A stretch of 32,385 nt of DNA from Clostridiales bacterium (GTDB lineage: Bacteria > Bacillota_A > Clostridia > Christensenellales > Aristaeellaceae). The notes below the pieces were generated by a model that was not told the DNA's origin, did no database searches, and saw only the letters and a program-made list of their open reading frames with translations. The stretch's first letter is position 1; each line of letters opens with the position of its first letter. Location: positions 1-32,385 of the forward strand of contig JAIKWN010000032.1 in NCBI GenBank assembly GCA_024684665.1, given 5' to 3'. Below are positions 16,572 to 25,925 of this stretch, one piece after another. Position numbers and translations under genes: made by a program.

Positions 16572-19500
16572 TCAGAAGAGCCCCGCGAACAACGTCGTCT
16601 GATTGGAATCCGGCAGCCCGCCCAGGTATCCGTTTTCCCGCATAAAGTCGCGCAGGGTTTCGGACAGCTTGGTTCTCTTCATGAGATCTTCGACGGATAT
16701 GAAGGGAGACTCCTTTCTCGCTTCCACGATGCTCTGCGCCACCGTTTTGCCGAGTCCGGGGATTGCCCGGAATGGCATGCGGATCTCCTTATCCGAAATC
16801 AGCTGAAAATCCGTCGCGTCCGACGCCCCGAGATCCACGGGCAGGAGGTGGATTCCCCGGCAGAGCATCTCGATAACGATCTCCATGATGACCATCAGCT
16901 TGTCATCCTTGTCGGAAAAATTACGGGGATCGTCCCGCCGCTTCGTCTGCAGCGCCTGATAGTTCGCCCGTACCGTTTCCACCGGGCCGCTCAAAAGACT
17001 TGCGTCGAACCCGTCCGCCCGCACGGTGTAATACGCGCAGTAATAGGCCGCCGGCCGGTATACCTTATACCAGGCGATGCGCAGCGCCATCGTCACATAA
17101 GCCACTGCATGTCCCTTCGGGAACATGTATTTTATTTTTTTGCAGGAATCGATGAACCAGGCAGGAACGTTGTGCTTTTTCATCTCTTCCTCAAGCTGCG
17201 GCGTCAGTCCTTTACCCTTCCGCACGTCCTCCATGGCCTTAAAGGAATCAAATGGTTCAAGGCCGTAGGCGAGCAGCGCGTTCATGATATCATCGCGGCA
17301 GCAGATGCACTCGGATAGGGGCGCCAACCCCTGCCGGATGATCTCCTGGGCGTTCCCGACCCAGACATCCGTTCCATGGGAAAGGCCGGAGATGCGGATC
17401 AGCTCCTCCATCGTATGGGGCTTCGTTTCCTCGAGCATGTTCCGGACGAATGCCGTACCGAATTCCGGCACGCCGTAGGTGCCTGTCTGCGAGCCGATCT
17501 GTTCAGGCGTCACCCCCAGGGCTCCGGTTCCGGAAAAGAGGGACAGTACCTTCTCGTCCGTCAGAGGAAGCTCTCGCGCGTCTATTCCGGTCAGGTCAGT
17601 AAGAACGCGGATCATAGTGGGATCATCGTGACCCAGCACGTCCAGCTTCACCAGCACGTCGTGCATGGAACCGAAATCATAATGGGTGGTAATGACCGGG
17701 CTTGTCATGTCGTTCGCCGGATGCTGAATCGCCACGAACTGATTGATTTCGTATTCCTTCGGCAAAACCACCATGCCGGCGGGATGCTGCCCCGTCGTCC
17801 GCTTGATCCCCTCGCAGCCCATGGAGAGGCGCTCCATCTCAGCCTCCGAGAGGGTGAGCCCCCGCTCCTCGCAGTAATGCTTGACGTAGCCGAAGGCCGT
17901 CTTCTGCGCCAGGGTGCCGATGGTTCCGGCGCGGTAGCAGTATTCCTTGCCGAACAGTTCTTCGATATAGGCGTGCGCCCTCGGCTGATAGACGCCTGAG
18001 AAGTTGAGGTCGATGTCGGGAACTTTGTCCCCCTTAAAGCCCAGGAACACCTCGAAAGGAATGTCGAACCCGTCCCGTGCCAGATCCGCGCCGCACTTCG
18101 GGCACTTGCGCTTCGGAAGGTCGTGTCCGACCTTATAATGCTGCTTGTCCACGTCGAAATCGGTGAACTTGCAAACCGGACAGCGGTAATGGGGCGGTAG
18201 CGCGTTGACCTCAGAAATACCCACCAGATGCGCTACGTAGGAAGAGCCCACGCTGCCCCGGGAACCCACCAGATATCCGTCGCTGTTGGACTTTTTCACC
18301 AGCTTCTGGGCAATGCTGTACAGCGTGCCGTAGCCGTAACCCAGAATGGATTTCAGCTCTTTTTCTTCTCTCGCCGTGACGATTTCCGGGGGATTGTCGC
18401 CGTACAATTCACGGATTTTCTCATCGCAGAGCCGGCGAATCTCGTCCGCCGCCTCCGGCCAGTAAGGCTGGAAGGTCGTCTTGTTCTCCGGGTGCTTCGG
18501 ATAAAGGTTTACTTCTCCGATGCGGGAAGCGATGAGGGCAGGATTGTCGATGACCACCTGCTCCGCCTTTTCCTTCCCGAGGTAGGAAAACTCCTCCAGC
18601 ATCTCCTCCGTCGTCTTAAAATAAAGCGGTGGCTGCTCATCCGCGTCTTTATAGCCCTGCATGCACTGGATGATGGTGCGGAATTTTGCGTCCTTCGGAT
18701 CAAGGAAGTGCACGTCCCCTGTAGCGCAGACAGGAAGCCCAAGTTTCTCGCCCAGGGCCACGATCTTCCGGTTGATCTCCCGCAGCTGTTCCTCGTTTTG
18801 CACCATTCCATCTCGGATGAGGAACGCGTTATTGCCGATGGGCTGAATCTCCAGGTAATCGTAGAATCTCGCAATGCGGCGCAGCTCCGTGTCGCTCTTT
18901 CCGTCCAGGATGGCCTGGTACAGTTCCCCCGCAGCACAGGCGGAACCCACGATCAGGCCGTTCCTGTATTTCTGGAGGATCGACCGGGGAGTATGCGGAC
19001 GGCGGCTGAAGTAGTGCAGATGTCCTTCCGAAACGATGCGGTTCAGGTTGGTCATGCCGTCTTGGGTCGCCGCAAGAAGGATGACGTGCCAGGACTCGCC
19101 GATAGCGCCGGAGGCAAGGGACGAATTGATTTCATCCATCCCCCGGATGCCTTTTGCGGCCATTTCAGAGAGCATCCGATTCAGCATCTGCGCGGTTGCC
19201 CTCGCATCGTTCACGGCGCGATGGGCGCCCTTCAGGCTGATGCCCAGCATCTTGCAGACCTTGCCAAGCTTATAGCTTGAAAGGGAAGGATACAATCGCC
19301 TGGCCAATTCCAGCGTATCCAAGACAGGCCAGTCCCGCTCGATGCCGAGGTGCGCACATTCCCCCTTCAGCATCGCGTAATCGAATTTCGCGTTATGGGC
19401 GGCGAAAGCCGCATCCCCGATGAATTCGATGAGCTTTGGGATTTCCACCTCCGCGCTCCCTGCGTCCTGCACCATAGCATCGCTGATGCCGGTCAGTCTC

Positions 19501-20927
19501 GTGATTTCCGGTGGAATCGGCTCGCCGGGGTTTACAAAACGGGAGTATTCCTCGACAACCTGCCCCGCCCGGATACGAACAGCACCGATTTCGATGACAC
19601 GGTTTTTTTTCGGATTGAGGCCCGTGGTTTCAAAGTCGACGACGACGATGTCGTCCGAAAGGCTGCGTGAGTCCGCCCGCTCAGTCACCAGCGTTACATC
19701 CGTCAGGTAACCTTCCATACCGGGGATCAGTTTAATGTTCTTTTTGCGCGCCGCGCCGTATGCCTCCGGAAATGCCTGCACCACCCCGTGATCCGTGACC
19801 GCCACGGCGGGATGCCCCCATTCGGCCGCACGGGAGATGAGCTTTTCGGCGGAGGTGATCCCGTCCATCTCGCTCATGTTCGTATGCATGTGCAGCTCGA
19901 TCCGCTTCCGCGGGGCGTCATCCGTCCGTTTCTCTTTCTCCCTCCGCTCAATATCGTTCAGCGTGATGGAAATCCCGTGTTCAAAGGAATCGGGTTTCAC
20001 CTCTCCCCGCACCGCCAGATAAGCGCCGGGCCTGATTTCCCGGATGACCTTCTGGACGGCCTCGATCTCATCCGGGGTAGCAGGCGTTTCTTTTTCTGTC
20101 TCCCTTCCCTGTCCCGCCCTTCCCCGGGGTTTATAGCGGAGAAAAGCCTTGCACTTGATGGTATCCGTATAGTCCGTGATCGCGAAGGTCAGGATCTGCA
20201 TGTCCTTCTGTTTCGATTCCCGTGCCTCGCTCTTCAGCACCTCACCAACGACCACAACCCGGCCGCTTTCCTCGTTCAGCTCCGAGATCGCGGTGGCCGG
20301 CTGCGCGATGGTCCTTCCCAGAATCGGTTTAGGCCCCGTGGTTGCCGAGGCCTTCTCTTTTTTTTCCCGCTGCGCGCGCACCAGCTCTTCCATGGCGCGG
20401 CTTTCTTCCGCCTCGCGCCTTCTGCGGATCTCTTCCATTTCTTCCGCGATGCGCGTCTCTGACTGGAAGGAAACGCGCACGTCCTGCGCGAAAACGCTTT
20501 TTACGAGTGTTTGCAGATAGGTGTCCACCTTGCTCTCTGAAAGCAGCTTCGGCGCCATCGGATCCTTCACGAGCAGCGTCAGCACGCCGCCTTTGAACAC
20601 GTATCTGCCCTCTTCGAGGAATGGCAGGAAAGCCGGATGGTTCCTCGCGACGCAGCGGTTCAGGAAATCCGCGTACCTCCCAGGATCCGAGAGAAAATCC
20701 GCCCCAAGCTGAGGGCTTTTGATTGTGACGCGCACGCGAATAGGAGCAAAAAACTTTCGGAAGGCGCGCTGCACCGATAAAAAGGGCGCCTCTTCGGCCA
20801 GGATATCGCTGGAAAAAGAGATCAGGATCTCGCTTCCGTCCGCCGTAGCCGTGACGCGCTCCAAAGTCAGATGGTCGGCAAGCGGTTCTTCCGCCTGCCG
20901 GACCAGTGTTCTCCATTGTTCTTCCAT
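16572..20927 (-). CDS. polC: DNA polymerase III PolC (Gram-positive replicative polymerase, alpha subunit with proofreading exonuclease)
   Basis: 1451 residues. An N-terminal helical/OB region (1-340) includes a charged coiled-coil segment near 160-195. The PHP domain opens with HMHTNMSEMDG (346) and AVTDHG (376-381) and is interrupted by the DEDDh 3'-5' exonuclease (DFETTG 431, HNAKFDYAML 511, HRAVNDARA with H569 and D574). A zinc-binding palm insert has Cys 916, 919, 942 and 945. The catalytic aspartates are in PDIDLNFSG (D971, D973), and HhH sequence lies near the C-terminus (PGLGKTVAQSI). The start ATG 20925-20927 follows AGGGGA; a TTG nine codons earlier has no ribosome site. Last gene of the uppS-cdsA-dxr-rseP-ispG cluster. 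It copies the chromosome at the fork. Confidence 0.98.
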   Translation of the reverse strand: MEEQWRTLVRQAEEPLADHLTLERVTATADGSEILISFSSDILAEEAPFLSVQRAFRKFFAPIRVRVTIKSPQLGADFLSDPGRYADFLNRCVARNHPAFLPFLEEGRYVFKGGVLTLLVKDPMAPKLLSESKVDTYLQTLVKSVFAQDVRVSFQSETRIAEEMEEIRRRREAEESRAMEELVRAQREKKEKASATTGPKPILGRTIAQPATAISELNEESGRVVVVGEVLKSEARESKQKDMQILTFAITDYTDTIKCKAFLRYKPRGRAGQGRETEKETPATPDEIEAVQKVIREIRPGAYLAVRGEVKPDSFEHGISITLNDIERREKEKRTDDAPRKRIELHMHTNMSEMDGITSAEKLISRAAEWGHPAVAVTDHGVVQAFPEAYGAARKKNIKLIPGMEGYLTDVTLVTERADSRSLSDDIVVVDFETTGLNPKKNRVIEIGAVRIRAGQVVEEYSRFVNPGEPIPPEITRLTGISDAMVQDAGSAEVEIPKLIEFIGDAAFAAHNAKFDYAMLKGECAHLGIERDWPVLDTLELARRLYPSLSSYKLGKVCKMLGISLKGAHRAVNDARATAQMLNRMLSEMAAKGIRGMDEINSSLASGAIGESWHVILLAATQDGMTNLNRIVSEGHLHYFSRRPHTPRSILQKYRNGLIVGSACAAGELYQAILDGKSDTELRRIARFYDYLEIQPIGNNAFLIRDGMVQNEEQLREINRKIVALGEKLGLPVCATGDVHFLDPKDAKFRTIIQCMQGYKDADEQPPLYFKTTEEMLEEFSYLGKEKAEQVVIDNPALIASRIGEVNLYPKHPENKTTFQPYWPEAADEIRRLCDEKIRELYGDNPPEIVTAREEKELKSILGYGYGTLYSIAQKLVKKSNSDGYLVGSRGSVGSSYVAHLVGISEVNALPPHYRCPVCKFTDFDVDKQHYKVGHDLPKRKCPKCGADLARDGFDIPFEVFLGFKGDKVPDIDLNFSGVYQPRAHAYIEELFGKEYCYRAGTIGTLAQKTAFGYVKHYCEERGLTLSEAEMERLSMGCEGIKRTTGQHPAGMVVLPKEYEINQFVAIQHPANDMTSPVITTHYDFGSMHDVLVKLDVLGHDDPTMIRVLTDLTGIDARELPLTDEKVLSLFSGTGALGVTPEQIGSQTGTYGVPEFGTAFVRNMLEETKPHTMEELIRISGLSHGTDVWVGNAQEIIRQGLAPLSECICCRDDIMNALLAYGLEPFDSFKAMEDVRKGKGLTPQLEEEMKKHNVPAWFIDSCKKIKYMFPKGHAVAYVTMALRIAWYKVYRPAAYYCAYYTVRADGFDASLLSGPVETVRANYQALQTKRRDDPRNFSDKDDKLMVIMEIVIEMLCRGIHLLPVDLGASDATDFQLISDKEIRMPFRAIPGLGKTVAQSIVEARKESPFISVEDLMKRTKLSETLRDFMRENGYLGGLPDSNQTTLFAGLF

Positions 20928-20955
20928 GGTTCCCCTACCTGTCAGCTCCCGCAAT

Positions 20956-22026
20956 TCACTGGGGATCGATTCCCCGTTCCCGCAGCATCGCCCGGATCTC
21001 CCGCATCAGGATTTCCGCAAGATCGCCCTCAACCTTCCTGGGTTCCCGTCCCTTACGGATGAGCAGGCCCGCGCCGTTTCCGCCGCCGCAAATACCGATA
21101 TCCGCCTCCCGCGCCTCGCCGGGACCGTTTACCACGCATCCCATGACAGCCACCCGGAAGGGAGCGCGGACCGCCTTCAGCTCTTCCTGTACCCGCCGCA
21201 TAATGCCCGCCACGTCGATGCACGTCCTTCCGCAGGTGGGGCAAGAAACAAACTGCACTGCATCGTTCCTGTACCCGCAGAAGCGCAGGATTTCGATGCC
21301 TGCGGGCGGTTCCAGGCAGGGATCCCCCGTCAGGGAAACCCTGAGCGTGTCTCCGATGCCCTCCATCAGGAGCGTTCCGATGCCGATTGCGCTCTTCATC
21401 CGCCCTTCTTCCGGCAGGCCGGCCTCCGTAACGCCCAGGTGGAGCGGATAGGGGCAAGCCCGGCTCGCGAGACGGTAGGCTGCCACCGTATCCCTGACGG
21501 TGCTCGCCTTCATGGAAAGGACGATGTCGGTAAAGCCGCATTTTTCCAGCATCGCGGCATGACGCAGGGCGCTTTCCACCATGCCCTCCGGCGTCGGCGC
21601 GCCGTACTTGTCCAGAATGTCCTTCTCCACGGAACCGGAATTGACGCCGATGCGCATGGGGATATGATGCGCTTTCAGACAGCCCGCAAGGATCCTCACG
21701 TTCTTCTCTCCGCCGATGTTCCCCGGATTGATGCGCAGCTTGTGGATGCCGCTTTCTACGGAGCGCACGGCAAGCCGATAGTCAAAGTGAATGTCAGCCA
21801 CGAGAGGAACGGGGCTAGCGTCCACCAGATCCCGCACGGCGTCCGCGCAGGCTTCGTTATAAACAGACACCCGCACGATATCGGCTCCCGATGCGGCAAG
21901 GGCTCGAATCTGAGCAATCGTCGCCTCGCGGTCCGCCGTATCCGTATTGGTCATGGACTGCACGGAAACAGGCGCTCCGCCTCCGATTCTGACCTTTCCA
22001 ACCGTAACCTGCATTTTGCTGGCCAT
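20956..22026 (-). CDS. ispG: 4-hydroxy-3-methylbut-2-en-1-yl diphosphate synthase (IspG/GcpE)
   Basis: 356 residues. The enzyme reduces methylerythritol cyclodiphosphate to HMBPP, the next-to-last step of the MEP isoprenoid pathway. The 4Fe-4S ligands are visible: C262 and C265 in VSCPTCGRT, C297 in MGCVVNGPGEA and E304 in the same motif. The TIM-barrel part has VSVQSMTNTDT, ADIHFDYRLA, LRINPGN and RIGVNSGSVE. The ATG follows AAAGGAG and lies 11 bases after rseP; polC follows after 28 bases. An oxygen-sensitive iron-sulphur enzyme supplied by ferredoxin or flavodoxin. Confidence 0.98.
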   Translation of the reverse strand: MASKMQVTVGKVRIGGGAPVSVQSMTNTDTADREATIAQIRALAASGADIVRVSVYNEACADAVRDLVDASPVPLVADIHFDYRLAVRSVESGIHKLRINPGNIGGEKNVRILAGCLKAHHIPMRIGVNSGSVEKDILDKYGAPTPEGMVESALRHAAMLEKCGFTDIVLSMKASTVRDTVAAYRLASRACPYPLHLGVTEAGLPEEGRMKSAIGIGTLLMEGIGDTLRVSLTGDPCLEPPAGIEILRFCGYRNDAVQFVSCPTCGRTCIDVAGIMRRVQEELKAVRAPFRVAVMGCVVNGPGEAREADIGICGGGNGAGLLIRKGREPRKVEGDLAEILMREIRAMLRERGIDPQ

Positions 22027-22037
22027 CGTATTCTCCT

Positions 22038-23063
22038 TTACCTGCGCACGAAAAACTGCAGAATGTCCTTGTATGTCAGCACGACCATGAGCCCCATCAG
22101 CAGCGCAATGCCCACCAGATGGATCGTTCCCTCCAGTTCCCGCTTAACCGGCTTCCCGCGGACCGCCTCCAGCAGCAGGAAGAGCAGCCGGCTTCCGTCC
22201 AATCCCGGGATCGGAAGAAGGTTCATGATGCCGAGGTTCACGCTGATGAGCGCCAAAAGCTCCAGCCAGATGTCGAGCCCGCCTTCCCGGGTCGCCTCCT
22301 GGATGACGTACACCGTCCCCACGGGTCCGGTCATGTCCGATACGCCTTCGCCGCGGAAGACCAGGTTTTTGAGCGTCCGTGCGATCAGCACGACGCTCTC
22401 CCAGTTGTAGCGGAAGGAAAATGGAACGCTTTCAAGGAAAGATATCCTCTGGCGCTCTTGGGCGAAGGAAAAGCCTAAGCGATACCGCTCAAGCGTCTCG
22501 TCATAAAAGGGCCGGATAGCAAGCTCTTTCTCTTCCGAATCGCGACGCACCGTAATGGTAACCGTCTCTCCGCCGGAAGACGCGATCGCCTGAGAGATCG
22601 TGGCCGTGTCCTCTGTCTCCGTTCCGTTCACTGAAAGCAGGCGGTCCCCCACCGCAAGACCGGCCAGCGCGGCGTTTTCCTCCACCGCGCCGACGACAGG
22701 AACGGAGGCCGGAATGCCTACCGCGCTGAGGTACAGGACGATCGTGAAGACCGCCACGACAAAATTCATGCCAGGGCCAGCAAATACGGTAAACATGCGC
22801 CGGGGCAGGGAAGTCCGGTCAAACGCCCGGGGATCTGCGCTCACTCCTTCATCTTCGCCGTAAAACCTACAGAAACCACCAATGGGAAGAGCGCGCAGGG
22901 AGTACTCCGTTCCCCTCTTCCCCGCGCGGTGCCAAAGCAGCGGCCCCATGCCAATGGAAAACTCCTGAACTTCGATCCTGCAGAGCCGTGCAGCCCAGAA
23001 ATGGCCCGCTTCGTGCAGGATGATGAGGATGCCCAGGAGAAGAATCGCCATCAGGACGTACAA
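22038..23063 (-). CDS. rseP: Site-2 protease RseP (M50 zinc metalloprotease)
   Basis: 341 residues. The zinc-binding HEAGH (17-21) lies in the first helix, and MNLLPIPGLDG supplies the third zinc ligand (Asp) near the C-terminus. An LPIGGFCRFYGEDE loop and a PDZ domain (about 115-190: GLAVGDRLLSVNGTE) lie between, with four membrane segments overall. It cuts membrane-embedded anti-sigma factors or leftover signal peptides. The start is TTG 23061-23063, seven bases after GGAGG; the next ATG, four codons on, is less well spaced. Between dxr and ispG, as in other Clostridia. Confidence 0.96.
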   Translation of the reverse strand: MYVLMAILLLGILIILHEAGHFWAARLCRIEVQEFSIGMGPLLWHRAGKRGTEYSLRALPIGGFCRFYGEDEGVSADPRAFDRTSLPRRMFTVFAGPGMNFVVAVFTIVLYLSAVGIPASVPVVGAVEENAALAGLAVGDRLLSVNGTETEDTATISQAIASSGGETVTITVRRDSEEKELAIRPFYDETLERYRLGFSFAQERQRISFLESVPFSFRYNWESVVLIARTLKNLVFRGEGVSDMTGPVGTVYVIQEATREGGLDIWLELLALISVNLGIMNLLPIPGLDGSRLLFLLLEAVRGKPVKRELEGTIHLVGIALLMGLMVVLTYKDILQFFVRR

Positions 23064-23107
23064 GCTGTTTCCTCCATCACATCAGAATACCCGGTAATCC
23101 CTTCCCA

Positions 23108-24262
23108 TCAGGAAAAGCGGCCCGTCGCAAGCAGCTCCCGCGCCGTTCTCCTAGCAGCGAGATCCGCCCCGAATACTTCTTCCAGGGAAGGATCCGACTT
23201 GACGGGGATTTTTGCCATCGTTTCCTCCACAAGCGCCGCAATGCCGCCGAAACGGATCCGGTCCTTAAGAAAGGCCTCTACCGCGATCTCGTTCGCCCCG
23301 TTCAGGACAGCAGTCGCCGTTCCGCCTGCCAACAGCGCCTCACGTCCAAGGCGGAGCGCAGGGAAACGCACGGGATCCGGATCTTCAAATGTCAGCGCCC
23401 GCATACTTGCAAAATCCAGGCGGCTGCCGCCAAAGGGGAGGCGCTCCGGTCTCGCCATGGCATACAGAATCGGTAGCCGCATATCCGGCGTTCCAAGCTG
23501 CGCAATCACCGCACCGTCCTCATATTCCACCATCGAATGAATGACGCTTTCCGGATGGACGACCACGTCGATGCGCTCCCCGGGCATATCGAAGAGCCAC
23601 CGCGCCTCGATTACTTCCAGCGCCTTATTCATCATGGAGGCAGAATCGATAGTGATCTTCTGTCCCATGCTCCAGTTCGGATGGCGGAGCGCCTGCTCTT
23701 TCGTCGCCCTTTCGATCTCTTCCCGATTTCTCGTCCGGAAGGGTCCGCCGCTTGCAGTCAGAATGAGGCGGTGAGGCCGATTGCCCCTCGCCCCCTCCAG
23801 ACACTGGAAAACGGCGCTGTGCTCGCTGTCGATGGGGATGAGAGGCTGTCCGGCTTTCCGCGCAGCCTCCGTTACGAGAGCCCCGCCAGCCACAAGGGGT
23901 TCTTTGTTCGCCAGCAGCACCTGTTTACCGAGGGATAGCGCCTCCATTACAGCGGCAAGACCCGCGACGCCCACCACGCTTACCAGCACAGCATCCGCTT
24001 CCGTCCCCCGGGTGACGGAAAGCATCGCGTCCTCCCCGAAAACCCATTCACAGGCGTCCCTGACGTCCTCCGGGATACTATCCGGCTTCATTATGAGCCC
24101 AGCTACGGAAGGGCGGAACCTGCGCACCTGATCAAACAGCTTTTCCGCTGAAGAATGCGCCAGCAGTGCCTCCGCCCGGAAGCGCTTCGGATGCTTCGAA
24201 ATGACATCCAGCGCCTGGGTTCCGATGGAGCCCGTCGAACCGAGAATCGCGATTTTTTTCAT
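23108..24262 (-). CDS. dxr: 1-deoxy-D-xylulose 5-phosphate reductoisomerase
   Basis: 384 residues. It converts DXP to MEP with NADPH, the committed step of the MEP pathway. The nucleotide motif GSTGSIGTQ is at 8-16; LTASGGPFR, DSEHSAVFQ, WSMGQKITIDSASMMNKALE and EVIEARWLF carry the metal and substrate ligands. The ATG at 24260-24262 is preferred over the one three codons upstream because the latter sits one base from GGAGG, and because MKKIAILGSTGSIG is the normal family start. 27 bases follow the cdsA stop. Confidence 0.98.
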   Translation of the reverse strand: MKKIAILGSTGSIGTQALDVISKHPKRFRAEALLAHSSAEKLFDQVRRFRPSVAGLIMKPDSIPEDVRDACEWVFGEDAMLSVTRGTEADAVLVSVVGVAGLAAVMEALSLGKQVLLANKEPLVAGGALVTEAARKAGQPLIPIDSEHSAVFQCLEGARGNRPHRLILTASGGPFRTRNREEIERATKEQALRHPNWSMGQKITIDSASMMNKALEVIEARWLFDMPGERIDVVVHPESVIHSMVEYEDGAVIAQLGTPDMRLPILYAMARPERLPFGGSRLDFASMRALTFEDPDPVRFPALRLGREALLAGGTATAVLNGANEIAVEAFLKDRIRFGGIAALVEETMAKIPVKSDPSLEEVFGADLAARRTARELLATGRFS

Positions 24263-24289
24263 GAAAGACATACCTCCGCCCGATCCCCG

Positions 24290-25099
24290 TTACTGAAGGA
24301 TCAGGGTGTAACAATAGAATACAATCAGTGTGAAAATGACGCTGTCGAAACGATCCATGACGCCGCCGTGTCCAGGAAAGACCTTTCCGTAATCTTTGAT
24401 GCCGCTGTATCGCTTAAGAAGGGAGGCGCACAGATCCCCGATCTGTCCCGCGACGGCGCCTAACAGCCCCAGCAGGATGGCAGCTGGAATCCCCGGCATT
24501 GGGGTGTCTAGCCCATGCACGAAAACCGCCCGCATGGCTAGTCCCGCAAGAACGCCGCCGATCAGGTAGAATACCGCTCCTTCCACAGTTTTCTTGGGGC
24601 TGATCTCCGGACAAAGCTTATGTTTCCCAAATGCCCTTCCGCCGAAATAAGCCGCCGCATCCCCGGCGAAAGCCACCGCAAAAGCCATGAAGAGCAATGC
24701 CTTTCCCGGTACCCGTCCGAACATGCGGTTTTCCATCATCATGAACATCGCCATGGGGAGCAGCGCGGTGAAAATCGGATACACCGTCGCCGCCGCATTG
24801 GGAAAAGTCGGCGCTTTCGAAAGCAGCACGCCCGCCATGGAAATCCCCATGGCCGCCGTCACGATGACGAGAGGATCGAGAACGCCCCGCAGCCTAGCCA
24901 TGGGCCACATGGCGACCGCCGCAATGTATCCACCCCAGGGGCATACATCATAGCCCGCTGTTCTGAGCGCGCGATAGCACTCGATCAGCGCTACAACCGC
25001 CAGGATGGAAGTCAGAAGCTCCGCGAGCCAGCCACCGGCCGCCAGCACGTAAATCAAAACAGGGACACCGATGCATGCGGTAAGGATACGCTTTTTCAT
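24290..25099 (-). CDS. cdsA: Phosphatidate cytidylyltransferase (CDP-diglyceride synthase)
   Basis: 269 residues and about eight membrane helices. The family signature lies near the C-terminus: SLLKRYSGIKDYGKVFPGHG followed by GVMDRFDS, with the catalytic Asp/His ligands for Mg2+. FAGDAAAYFGGRAFGKHKL and EISPKKTVEG are the other conserved blocks. It makes CDP-diacylglycerol from phosphatidic acid and CTP for phospholipid synthesis at the membrane. The ATG overlaps the uppS stop as ATGA, so the two are translationally coupled. Confidence 0.97.
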   Translation of the reverse strand: MKKRILTACIGVPVLIYVLAAGGWLAELLTSILAVVALIECYRALRTAGYDVCPWGGYIAAVAMWPMARLRGVLDPLVIVTAAMGISMAGVLLSKAPTFPNAAATVYPIFTALLPMAMFMMMENRMFGRVPGKALLFMAFAVAFAGDAAAYFGGRAFGKHKLCPEISPKKTVEGAVFYLIGGVLAGLAMRAVFVHGLDTPMPGIPAAILLGLLGAVAGQIGDLCASLLKRYSGIKDYGKVFPGHGGVMDRFDSVIFTLIVFYCYTLILQ

Positions 25100-25857
25100 T
25101 TTGCCGCCTCCTTGACGCCGCCAAAGCGCCGATCCCTAGACAAGTACTGAAGCAAGCAGAGATCGTAGGCCGCCCGGTCAAAATCCGGCCAAAGGGTGTC
25201 CGTTACCACGATCTCCGCGTAAGCGATCTGCCACAACAGAAAATTGCTGATCCGCATTTCTCCGCTGGTGCGGATGAGAAGGTCCACTTCTGGTAACCCC
25301 TCCGTATACAGCATCTTTTCAAAAGCGGCTTTATCGATCGCTTCCGGAGCCAGCCTGCCGGCCATGCACTCCCGCGCCAGAAGCCGGCAGGCGCGCAGGA
25401 TTTCCTGCTGAGCGCCGTAATTGAGCGCGATGCAAAGCCGGAGGCCCGTATTCCGGGCCGTCTGCCGCTCCGCCTCCCGGAGCGCCCGCCGCTGCTTTGC
25501 GTATTCCTCCGGCATGCCTTCCACATCCCCTAGGATGCGGATGCGGACGTTTTCCCGGTCGAGTTCCCGGAGCTCTTTTGCGAAAAAGTCCAGTAGGAGG
25601 CTCATGAGCCCGCCTACTTCTTCGTTTGAACGCTTCCAGTTTTCCTGAGAAAAAGCGTAGATCGTGAGCACCGGAATCCCCAGATGATCCGTATGCCGGA
25701 TGATTTCCCGCAGGGCTTCCACGCCGGCCTTATGGCCAAAGCCCCGGGGCATCCCGCGCTTCTTCGCCCACCGGCCGTTTCCGTCCATGATGATGGCCAC
25801 ATGCCTTGGCATCCGGTCCCGACCGACCGGCTTCCCCGCGAGGAGCACTTCTTCCAT
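25096..25857 (-). CDS. uppS: Isoprenyl (undecaprenyl) diphosphate synthase
   Basis: 253 residues. The cis-prenyltransferase motifs are HVAIIMDGNGRWAK (catalytic D25), RGFGHKAGVEALREI, LTIYAFSQENWKRS and LIRTSGEMRISNFLLWQIAYAE. It condenses FPP with isopentenyl diphosphate to the C55 lipid carrier for peptidoglycan and wall polymers. The ATG at 25855-25857 follows GGTGG by nine bases. It stands 41 bases after an intrinsic terminator and has no obvious promoter of its own, so expression from read-through of frr transcripts, or from a weak unseen promoter, must be assumed. Confidence 0.97.
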   Translation of the reverse strand: MEEVLLAGKPVGRDRMPRHVAIIMDGNGRWAKKRGMPRGFGHKAGVEALREIIRHTDHLGIPVLTIYAFSQENWKRSNEEVGGLMSLLLDFFAKELRELDRENVRIRILGDVEGMPEEYAKQRRALREAERQTARNTGLRLCIALNYGAQQEILRACRLLARECMAGRLAPEAIDKAAFEKMLYTEGLPEVDLLIRTSGEMRISNFLLWQIAYAEIVVTDTLWPDFDRAAYDLCLLQYLSRDRRFGGVKEAAK

Positions 25858-25898
25858 ATGGTCAATCCACCTTTCCCCCGCACCGGATTCGCGTTCAC

Positions 25899-25923
25899 AA
25901 AAAAGCGGGATCGCCGATCCCGC
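25899..25923 (-). terminator. Intrinsic terminator between the 70-codon gene and uppS
   Basis: Minus strand GCGGGATC-GGC-GATCCCGC (plus-strand arms 25905-25912 and 25916-25923), 8 bp with a 3-base loop, followed by six T and GTG. It starts right at the end of the 70-codon gene. Confidence 0.82.
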
Positions 25924-25925
25924 CG

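Noticed and set aside
18228..19280. 350-codon open frame on the plus strand
   Set aside because: Lies wholly inside polC on the opposite strand, with no ribosome site or family likeness.
20719..22410. 563-codon open frame on the plus strand
   Set aside because: Antisense to polC, ispG and rseP, which are unmistakable; no recognisable domain.
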